Virus record (IMG/VR): IMGVR_UViG_3300044491_002800
Coordinates: 1 to 20,083 of that record
DNA length: 20,083 nt
From: a virus
Direction: 5' to 3' (one strand)
Shown here: in pieces, positions 15,497-20,083 of the stretch
How the letters are laid out: each line of letters starts with the position of its first letter
How positions within the stretch are numbered: position 1 is the stretch's first letter
Translations under genes and position numbers: made by a program
Notes under the pieces: generated by a model
The model's database searches: none
What the model was told of the DNA's origin: nothing
Seen by the model: the letters and a program-made list of their open reading frames with translations, nothing else

Positions 15497-16372
15497 TTAA
15501 CTAATCTTTTTAACAGCCCAAGCGTGAATTCTTGGCCTTACTTGGGTAAAAGCATTATAATAAAATAAAGAATCTGGCAAAGTTAAAGCAGCCCCATCTT
15601 TATTCCATAAAAATCCTGTTGCTGAATTAGCATGTAAATCAGAATATTGATATTCGCCTATACCGTTAATTATATTTACTAGATTTTCTGTACTTGGGTC
15701 TTCTATTTTATTTGCTCCTATATCGTTACTAGTAGAATTTGCCCCATAAATAGAAGCTTTAAAACTTACAAGTTGATCGCTTTGACCCTTATTTAAAACT
15801 TTGTAATTGAGACCCCAATACGAGCAAAAAAAGGTTTCAAAGTGGGGATATGCGTTACTAGAAGAAGTGCCAGATGATCCTACTATATTGAAATTTCCCT
15901 GACTTTCTTGAAATCTTATAGCCTCTAATTCTTCAGATCCATATGTTGAAAAGAATTTGTTATCACCTTGCTGCGCTGATCCATAAGAAGGATGCGTCAG
16001 CTTGTTGTAATAATCTAAAGTACTATCTCCTCTTATATATGCATTTCGAGATTGAGTTCCAATAAAGCCACTATTATTTAAGGATAATGGCAAAGAGTTT
16101 TCATCTTGGCTTTTAATTAAACCCACATAAGTAAAAGTGTCATTTGTTGTTCCGCCAGAATCAAGTGTTGTTGTTGCTGTAAGACCTTTATTTTCGTTAC
16201 CAGCCCCTGTTTGCACATAACTTACAAACATTCCTATTTTTATTTCCTCCCAGTCGTCTCCAAATGTAAATGGGACTTGGTAAGCGTAATTGGGTTCAAT
16301 TAGCAAAGTTTTATCTGTTCCATCTTGAAATTCGGGTTGTATTGTTTTTTCAAATATAAATCCACCAGCCAT
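15497..16372 (-). CDS. Putative virion structural protein (291 aa)
   Basis: The 291-residue product is rich in Gly, Asn, Ser, Thr, Tyr and Phe, with beta character and no enzyme motif, signal peptide or membrane segment. The start (GGFIFEKTIQPEF) and the end (RPRIHAWAVKKIS) are the most distinctive parts, but I do not recognise a family. It lies between the tube-like paralogs and phoH on the same strand, with its own AAGTGTAATA motif 8 nt from the ATG. A tail, fibre or adhesin-type role fits composition and place; this is inference. The start is clear, since no earlier in-frame ATG exists before the motif. Confidence 0.75.
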   Translation of the reverse strand: MAGGFIFEKTIQPEFQDGTDKTLLIEPNYAYQVPFTFGDDWEEIKIGMFVSYVQTGAGNENKGLTATTTLDSGGTTNDTFTYVGLIKSQDENSLPLSLNNSGFIGTQSRNAYIRGDSTLDYYNKLTHPSYGSAQQGDNKFFSTYGSEELEAIRFQESQGNFNIVGSSGTSSSNAYPHFETFFCSYWGLNYKVLNKGQSDQLVSFKASIYGANSTSNDIGANKIEDPSTENLVNIINGIGEYQYSDLHANSATGFLWNKDGAALTLPDSLFYYNAFTQVRPRIHAWAVKKIS

Positions 16373-16378
16373 AATATG

Positions 16379-16388
16379 TATTACACTT
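16379..16388 (-). promoter_or_regulatory. AAGTGTAATA motif before the 291-aa gene
   Basis: The core GTGTAA (16381-16386, minus strand) lies 8 nt before the ATG at 16372, preceded by an A/T tract. There is no SD. It is one of the best-conserved copies of the motif. Confidence 0.5.
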
Positions 16389-16398
16389 TTTTTAAAAA

Positions 16399-17703
16399 TT
16401 AATATAAGTCTTGATTTGTTTCTCCAGTGCTTCTATCTTCAAAATCGACTTGATTTTCAAAATAAATATCAACAAACCCTAACAAACCAGTTTCACCAGT
16501 TGAAAATTCTTCAAAGTCCACTCTATCTCCTGGAGCAAATCCAAATCCCACAAAACTACGAATATTTTGGAGATATTCTCCAGCTTGTATCCGTTCAAAG
16601 TCTTCTCCAGTTTTTGGCACTATCAATTGAACGATTCTTTCAAAAAGATTTTCATTTGTTTCTCCCACTGGTTTGTTTTCAAAATCAATTATATTTCCGA
16701 AAAGACCAAACTGTAATCTATTTCTAGCTATACCTATATTTTCTAAAACTCTATTTACTTGATCCAAGCAGCTTCCAATTTCTGTAGGTTTAACTATTGA
16801 TCTAGTTATCCTGTTGACTGTTGAGTAAGCTGAATAATCATTAGATAATTGCAAAACCTCACCAGCTTTAGAATTTAAATTTTGTTGGCTGATTGAGGCT
16901 TCTTTAAATTGAAATGCATTCAAAGCACAACTTCCAAAAGAAAAATCTAAATCACTTAAATCAACCCCGCTAGATTGTATATTTTCAGCCTCTTCTTGGA
17001 TTTCTTTGATTTGAATTACGCTTTGGGAGTTCTCTGGCAAAGCGAAAATCATACTTATGTTTTTTGTTAAATTGTTGTTATCAACTAATCCAGTTACATC
17101 CTCGACTTCCTGTTCAAGCATTTCTATGTCGGCAGATATTTTATGAGAAACTGGAGATAATATACTAACCTTAGATGCATTTATGCCTCCTATTTCATTG
17201 TTTGGTTTTATATCAAAAGAGGCTTTATAATCTAAGGACTTAATTGCGGATACTTTTTGATCTAAATTAAATATTTCTAATGTGGGCGTTTTATCTAAAA
17301 CCTCAAAATCACTTTCGGCTGTTGAAGTTTTTAAATCCTGAGTTGGCTTCAAATCTCCAAAAATACTCAAATCAACATCTACTTTGCCAAATCCATTAGA
17401 ATCCAGATTCAGCCCATAACTAGATATACAAGCATCTGTAAAGTCTATAGCGTTATTTTCATATACGAATTGCCCAGAAAGATTTGTAAAGCCAGTTAAA
17501 CTTTGAAAAAAGTCGGCTCCATTGTATGGTTTTGAAAGGCGGCAGGTTATTTTAGGCGGCCCATAGATTTTTCTATTTATGCCCCTTTTTGCCAAAAGTG
17601 TTGTAGAGCTTTCTGTTATTGAATAATCAAAAGATATATCTTCTATCCCAGTCAACAATACGCCTTCTAGTATTATAAAACTTTTTTCAGAGCCATTAAG
17701 CAT
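16399..17703 (-). CDS. Tube-like virion protein, paralog 2, with C-terminal DFE/GET repeats (434 aa)
   Basis: Residues 1-300 are clearly paralogous to the 262-aa protein just upstream. Shared landmarks are TGI(E/T)D(I/V)SF, LLA(K/N)RGI(N/T)RK, SKPY, TDLSGQF/TNLSGQF, ISSY and the IFGDLKP/IYGDFKP end of the first half, then DFEVLD / YEFEEL and a second matching half. Residues about 310-434 are absent from the paralog and carry three copies of a DFE-x(3-4)-GET unit (about 339-354, 395-410, 419-434). Two-domain beta proteins of this sort fit tail tube, tail-terminator or baseplate-hub roles. The ATG overlaps the upstream stop by 8 nt (ATGCTTAA), typical of a tandem duplicate read as one message. 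The duplication is seen directly; the tail role is inferred. Confidence 0.8.
   Translation of the reverse strand: MLNGSEKSFIILEGVLLTGIEDISFDYSITESSTTLLAKRGINRKIYGPPKITCRLSKPYNGADFFQSLTGFTNLSGQFVYENNAIDFTDACISSYGLNLDSNGFGKVDVDLSIFGDLKPTQDLKTSTAESDFEVLDKTPTLEIFNLDQKVSAIKSLDYKASFDIKPNNEIGGINASKVSILSPVSHKISADIEMLEQEVEDVTGLVDNNNLTKNISMIFALPENSQSVIQIKEIQEEAENIQSSGVDLSDLDFSFGSCALNAFQFKEASISQQNLNSKAGEVLQLSNDYSAYSTVNRITRSIVKPTEIGSCLDQVNRVLENIGIARNRLQFGLFGNIIDFENKPVGETNENLFERIVQLIVPKTGEDFERIQAGEYLQNIRSFVGFGFAPGDRVDFEEFSTGETGLLGFVDIYFENQVDFEDRSTGETNQDLY
16402..16689 (-). repeat. Three DFE-x-GET protein repeats in the tube-like paralog 2 tail
   Basis: The encoded units are IDFENKPVGETNENLF (16642-16689), VDFEEFSTGETGLLGF (16474-16521) and VDFEDRSTGETNQDLY (16402-16449). 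The last is the exact C-terminus. The last two are spaced closely and the first is 40 residues earlier, next to a related GEDFER stretch. Confidence 0.75.
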
Positions 17704-18484
17704 TTAAATCCAACCCTTTATATTTAATAGACATTTTTACTAAATCTCCAGCAGCGACGCTAACTTCTTGAGATTCTAAACTCGCATTTGGTATATTATA
17801 AGTATTAAGAACAACTGATCCAGAGTCTTGTATATTAAATAAAATATTTCTATTAAAGGTTTCGGACTCCATCAAACCCGTGACGTCCTCAAATTCTTGT
17901 TCATCCATAAGCATTTCTGCTGAGGCAGAATATTGTATAGGCGAAAATATTTTAGAAGTAGAAGATTTTACAGAGTTTATTTCGTAGGTCGGCTTAATGT
18001 CGAAATTTACAGAATACGAAAAAGACGTTAATATCGAATTTCTGCCTTCTACGTCTATAAATACAGATTCTGGCGCTAATTCTTCAAATTCGTAATCTGA
18101 AAGTCCTGATGCTAAATTTGTGGTGGGTTTAAAATCTCCATATATTTTCATATCTATAGAAACTTTTGGAGATGCTTGGGTATCAACAGATATAGAATAA
18201 GAGGATATTGCTCCGCCATTAAATTCTACAGCATTTTCTCCATATATGAATTGGCCCGATAAATCGGTTATTCCTGTAAATTCTTGAAATCTTTCTTTGC
18301 CCAAATAGGGTTTTGAAATTTTGCAGTTGATGACGTGTCCTTTATTAACTTTTCTTGTTATGCCTCTATTAGCTAAAAGGACGATGGCATCTTCTTGTAT
18401 TTGAGAGCTAAAAGATACATCAGTAATTCCAGTCACCTCGCAATTTTGTAAAATAAGTTTTGTTTCCTCTGAGCCTACAAACAT
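17696..18484 (-). CDS. Tube-like virion protein, paralog 1 (262 aa)
   Basis: The 262-residue protein consists of two beta-rich halves and is the short member of the tandem pair. The first half (about 1-125) ends SIDMKIYGDFKP. The second (about 150-262) contains SYSVNFDIKPTYEIN, EFEDVTGLMES and ends in VKMSIKYKGLDLNA. The pattern also matches, more distantly, the 478-aa gene on the other strand, so three tube-like proteins occur in the window. It is the first gene of the minus-strand run. Its ATG lies 8 nt from an AAGTGTAAAC motif; an AAAGGA sequence lies too far upstream to act as SD. The duplication is certain; the tail role is inferred. Confidence 0.8.
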   Translation of the reverse strand: MFVGSEETKLILQNCEVTGITDVSFSSQIQEDAIVLLANRGITRKVNKGHVINCKISKPYLGKERFQEFTGITDLSGQFIYGENAVEFNGGAISSYSISVDTQASPKVSIDMKIYGDFKPTTNLASGLSDYEFEELAPESVFIDVEGRNSILTSFSYSVNFDIKPTYEINSVKSSTSKIFSPIQYSASAEMLMDEQEFEDVTGLMESETFNRNILFNIQDSGSVVLNTYNIPNASLESQEVSVAAGDLVKMSIKYKGLDLNA

Positions 18485-18490
18485 AATATG

Positions 18491-18500
18491 GTTTACACTT
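18491..18500 (-). promoter_or_regulatory. AAGTGTAAAC motif before the tube-like pair
   Basis: The core GTGTAA (18493-18498, minus strand) is 8 nt before the ATG at 18484. It marks the right end of the minus-strand gene run. A copy facing the other way starts at 18541, so this is a divergent start region. Confidence 0.5.
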
Positions 18501-18540
18501 TTTCCTTTTAAAAATTTTTTTTCCTTTTTTTATTTTTTGT

Positions 18541-18656
18541 GTGTAACACTATTTACCCCCATTTGCTTAATCGCGTGGTGTGTTTTGCTATTCGGTCGCA
18601 TAGAATTTTAAGCTCCAATTTCCTACTCCAAGGATTTTGGGGCTTTTTATTTTTTT
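18541..18656 (+). ncRNA. Possible short RNA unit 1: GTGTAA motif to terminator
   Basis: GTGTAAC at 18541 follows a T-rich tract. About 70 nt further on is a hairpin terminator. No convincing frame lies between, so a short noncoding transcript of roughly 100 nt is possible. This is inferred from the motif plus terminator only. Confidence 0.35.
18610..18656 (+). terminator. Intrinsic terminator of short unit 1
   Basis: AGCTCCAA (18611-18618) pairs with TTGGGGCT (18637-18644), with an inner TCCT/AGGA helix, followed by TTTTT A TTTTTTT. It is a good + strand terminator. Confidence 0.75.
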
Positions 18657-18657
18657 A

Positions 18658-18666
18658 GTGTAATAT
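18658..18666 (+). promoter_or_regulatory. GTGTAATAT motif before short unit 2
   Basis: TTAGTGTAATATATA overlaps the end of the previous T tract and matches the best minus-strand copies. The core lies 12 nt before an ATG at 18676. Confidence 0.4.
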
Positions 18667-18675
18667 ATACCGCAG

Positions 18676-18741
18676 ATGATTATAAAAACAACAGAAATGA
18701 ATAATAGACCACAATCAAGTATTGGGGCCTTTGTTGTGTAG
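18676..18741 (+). CDS. Possible 21-aa peptide in short unit 2
   Basis: ATG at 18676 opens a 21-codon frame (MIIKTTEMNNRPQSSIGAFVV) ending at TAG 18739-18741. It follows a GTGTAA motif at the distance seen for real genes and lies before a terminator. There is no homologue I recognise and no SD. It could be a leader peptide, a small protein or chance. Confidence 0.25.
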   Translation: MIIKTTEMNNRPQSSIGAFVV

Positions 18742-18769
18742 TTTTTTATAACTCTCCGAATCAACTTAG

Positions 18770-18805
18770 CCCCGACTTGTAAAAAAGTTGGGGTTTTTGT
18801 TTTTT
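18770..18805 (+). terminator. Intrinsic terminator of short unit 2
   Basis: CCCCGACTT (18770-18778) pairs with AAGTTGGGG (18785-18793, one G-T pair), with a loop of GTAAAA, followed by TTTTTGTTTTTT. It is a strong + strand terminator just before the tRNA promoter. Confidence 0.88.
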
Positions 18806-18810
18806 GGGGA

Positions 18811-18838
18811 TTGACATTTTATTTTTCATATACATAGT
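18811..18838 (+). promoter_or_regulatory. Sigma70-like promoter for the tRNA region
   Basis: A perfect -35 TTGACA (18811-18816), a 16-nt spacer and a weak -10 CATAGT (18833-18838) lie about 40 nt before the first tRNA and directly after a terminator. This suggests that the tRNA array is transcribed by host RNA polymerase with its housekeeping sigma, unlike the AGTGTAA units. Confidence 0.5.
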
Positions 18839-18880
18839 GATGGGTATTGATCTTTGATGGTTTATTTAAAAATTTTAATT

Positions 18881-18952
18881 TGTAGGGAGGTTAGGTAGCC
18901 AAAGGAGTCTCATAAGCTTCTTGAGCAGGTTCAATTCCTGCCCCTGCAACCA
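18881..18952 (+). tRNA. tRNA-Met (CAT) with an atypical D arm
   Basis: The acceptor TGTAGGG pairs with CCCTGCA, followed by ACCA. The anticodon arm GGAGT-CTCATAA-GCTTC gives anticodon CAT (18911-18913), and the T arm is GCAGG-TTCAATT-CCTGC. The D region (18888-18903) is short and does not form a normal D stem-loop; only a GGTT/AGCC helix with a 4-nt loop is possible. CAT could be Met, initiator Met or lysidine-modified Ile. The first pair is U-A, so it is not a typical C-A initiator. Confidence 0.82.
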
Positions 18953-19322
18953 TTTATAGTAGTATAATAATTTATAAATTTAATGGCTCTCTAAGCCAAA
19001 TATCAAATTAGAGTTAAACGTCTTGTAAAAATGGCGTCCAAACCAACTTCGGTTGAGAGGGGCGAGAAAGAATTTTTTTTGTTCTTTGAATTATAAACAT
19101 TGAGATTTATGATTCATATTACTCTCACCAGTGTGTGATCTGAAAGACTGATAGTATCGCGCTTCAGACATTAATCGATTATTCGTGTCGCGACTATCCT
19201 TCGGGTGAGAGACATTTTAGAACATACTACACGGTTAGGCGAGATAACTTCAAACGTGACTTAGCACTTACGTTCATTGGGTAATGTAAGTGCCTCTGGT
19301 ATGTTCATTCAATTTATTTTAT
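18953..19322 (+). ncRNA. 370-nt noncoding folded region between tRNA-Met and tRNA-Ser
   Basis: No credible gene lies here. Hairpins are visible throughout. CTCTAA (18989-18994) pairs with TTAGAG (19008-19013). CGTCC (19035-19039) pairs with GGGCG (19060-19064) around an AACC/GGTT hairpin, followed by T8 (19073-19080). An 8-bp outer stem CTCTCACC/GGTGAGAG (19122-19129 with 19204-19211) holds an inner GATAGT/ACTATC plus CGCG/CGCG helix. A second 8-bp outer stem GAACATAC/GTATGTTC (19220-19227 with 19299-19306) encloses a CACTTAC/GTAAGTG hairpin (19265-19271 with 19286-19292) and a GTTA/TAAC hairpin. The family is unknown. It may be one or several structured RNAs. Confidence 0.55.
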
Positions 19323-19410
19323 GGAGGAATGGCTGAGTGGCTTAAGGCGGCTGACTTGAAATCAGTTGACGTGAAAGCGTCCGTGGGTTCAAATCCTACT
19401 TCCTCCGCCA
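19323..19410 (+). tRNA. tRNA-Ser (TGA)
   Basis: The acceptor GGAGGAA pairs with TTCCTCC and is followed by GCCA. The anticodon loop CTTGAAA gives TGA. A long variable arm (GACG/CGTC type) marks it as serine class II, and the T arm is GTGGG-TTCAAAT-CCTAC. The length of 88 nt is normal. It reads UCA codons, favoured in AT-rich genes. Confidence 0.95.
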
Positions 19411-19414
19411 TTTG

Positions 19415-19491
19415 CGAGAAGTAGCGCAGTCTGGTAGCGCATCTGGTTTGGGACTAGAGGGCCGCAGGTTCGAATCCTGTCTTCTCGACCA
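19415..19491 (+). tRNA. tRNA-Pro (TGG)
   Basis: The acceptor CGAGAAG pairs with CTTCTCG, followed by ACCA. The anticodon arm TCTGG-TTTGGGA-CTAGA gives TGG. The T arm GCAGG-TTCGAAT-CCTGT is present. It lies 4 nt after tRNA-Ser, so they probably share one transcript. Confidence 0.95.
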
Positions 19492-19497
19492 TTTTAA

Positions 19498-19573
19498 GGT
19501 CGCATAGTTTTAATTGGCAAAACAGTTGATTTGTAATCAACCTTTCTCGGTTCAAGTCCGAGTGTGACCTCCA
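19498..19573 (+). tRNA. tRNA-Thr (TGT)
   Basis: The acceptor GGTCGCA pairs with TGTGACC (one G-T pair), followed by TCCA. The anticodon arm GTTGA-TTTGTAA-TCAAC gives TGT. The T arm is CTCGG-TTCAAGT-CCGAG. The CCA end is encoded. Confidence 0.93.
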
Positions 19574-19575
19574 TT

Positions 19576-19637
19576 TTATGTTGGGAATTGTCTGTGGTGG
19601 GCAATTTTAAAACTTTCTAACCCAACATAATATTTTT
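19576..19637 (+). terminator. Long hairpin between tRNA-Thr and tRNA-Glu
   Basis: A perfect 10-bp stem TTATGTTGGG (19576-19585) with CCCAACATAA (19621-19630) encloses an inner AATTGTC/GGCAATT hairpin (19586-19592 with 19600-19606), and a T run follows. It may be a terminator or partial terminator within the array, or a small folded RNA or processing signal. A weaker GTTAGT/ACTAAC pairing follows at 19648-19678. Confidence 0.5.
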
Positions 19638-19687
19638 CCTTGAGTTTGTTAGTTCTCATATATAAGACAAAGACTAACTAATTTTAT

Positions 19688-19765
19688 GCCCCTATCGTCT
19701 AGTCAGGTCTAGGACACCGCGTTTTCATCGCGATAACCACGGTTCGAATCCGTGTAGGGGTGCCA
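19688..19765 (+). tRNA. tRNA-Glu (TTC)
   Basis: The acceptor GCCCCTA pairs with TAGGGGT (first pair G-T), followed by GCCA. The anticodon loop TTTTCAT gives TTC, with a CGCG/CGCG stem topped by one C-A mismatch. The T arm CACGG-TTCGAAT-CCGTG is perfect. The D region has the CGTCTAG-type sequence usual for bacterial Glu tRNAs. Confidence 0.9.
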
Positions 19766-19767
19766 CT

Positions 19768-19877
19768 TTAATACGTGTGTAGCTCAGTTGGTAGATCGGT
19801 ATCCTGTTATGATGGTCAATCGCCGAAAAAGCACAGGCTCTACATGACGTGGGTTCAAATCCCATCACACGTATTAA
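19768..19877 (+). other. Aberrant tRNA-like element with a 12-bp acceptor helix
   Basis: A tRNA-type acceptor ACGTGTG/CACACGT, a D arm (AGCTCAGTTGGTAGATC, one stem mismatch) and a T arm (GTGGG-TTCAAAT-CCCAT, 19849-19865) are all present at normal spacing. A loop CTGTTAT (19804-19810) at the canonical place would give anticodon GTT (Asn), but on a stem with a G-G mismatch. About 33 nt of extra sequence lies before the T arm. Alternatively CCTGT/ACAGG (19803-19807 with 19833-19837) closes a 25-nt loop. There is no encoded CCA. Instead the acceptor helix continues to 12 perfect base pairs (19768-19779 with 19866-19877). It could be a decayed tRNA-Asn copy or a tRNA-like structured RNA. Confidence 0.6.
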
Positions 19878-19886
19878 TCATTTTAT

Positions 19887-19961
<75 letters not shown>

Positions 19962-20083
19962 TTTTACACAGGCGGTGTTGAAAGTAGAAACACTGCGTGG
20001 GCCAGCGTCCGAGGAAGGCGGAATATCGACTCGGTTAATTCTATGGCATTTTCGTGACCGTAACTTGCATAAACGCGGAGCGC
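19962..20083 (+). ncRNA. GC-richer folded noncoding sequence at the right edge (start of a larger RNA?)
   Basis: No open frame fits. About half the bases are G or C, well above the rest of the window outside tRNAs. GCGGTGTT (19972-19979) pairs with AACACTGC (19989-19996), and CCGAG (20009-20013) pairs with CTCGG (20030-20034). It may be the 5' part of a structured RNA continuing beyond the window. Confidence 0.4.

Noticed and set aside
16399-18484. Considered as one frameshifted long gene
   Set aside because: The two frames are paralogs aligned over their full shared length, each with its own start. The 8-nt overlap is like other junctions here, so this is a tandem duplication and not a broken gene.
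18953-19322. Considered as CRISPR array, known riboswitch or missed tRNA
   Set aside because: There are no regularly spaced repeats, no riboswitch consensus I can identify and no T-arm signature (GGTTCRAAY type), so it is left as an unclassified folded region.

Overview
This AT-rich window reads as the late (virion morphogenesis and DNA packaging) region of a tailed double-stranded DNA phage (Caudoviricetes), followed on the right by a tRNA/noncoding-RNA region. The evidence is a near-complete head module on the minus strand: large terminase, portal, prohead protease fused to scaffold, decoration-type protein and HK97-fold major capsid protein, plus PhoH, a sigma-like factor and tail-tube-like proteins. 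There is no integrase, repressor or rRNA. The gene mix resembles uncultured aquatic phages of medium to large genome size. The host cannot be named from the sequence. A few genes have a clear Shine-Dalgarno (AAGGAGG before the terminase), so the host ribosome probably uses SD pairing.

Layout. Positions 1-2560 (+): the 3' end of an unknown gene, a 282-aa putative virion protein and a 478-aa tail-tube-like protein, closed by a strong terminator (2587-2615) and a second folded spacer. Positions 2686-18484 (-), read right to left: two tandem tube-like paralogs, a 291-aa virion-like protein, PhoH ATPase, zinc ribbon, sigma-like factor with a Cys4 insert, helix-turn-helix/coiled-coil protein (candidate small terminase), C2H2 + ERCC4-type nuclease, large terminase, a 51-aa conserved small protein, portal, a 144-aa acidic/basic protein, protease-scaffold with a probable nested scaffold gene, decoration-type protein, major capsid protein, terminator, two proteins sharing a SAP-like C-terminus, and a 154-aa possible head-completion protein. 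Many genes overlap by 1-14 nt.

Positions 18485-20083 hold no large gene on either strand. The + strand has two tandem short units, each with an AGTGTAA motif and an intrinsic terminator. A sigma70-like promoter follows, then tRNAs for Met(CAT), Ser(TGA), Pro(TGG), Thr(TGT), Glu(TTC) and Asn(GTT). Between them lie folded noncoding segments and an aberrant tRNA-like element whose acceptor helix runs on to 12 bp. The last 120 nt are GC-richer and folded and may begin a larger structured RNA.

The most interesting signal is a repeated motif, (A/T)AGTGTAA(A/T)(A/C), just upstream of most transcription-unit starts, typically 8-10 nt before an ATG that has no SD. I propose it is a phage late promoter read by the encoded sigma-like factor, giving very short-leader or leaderless mRNAs. 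One copy lies inside the protease gene, exactly before an in-frame ATG that would make free scaffold protein.
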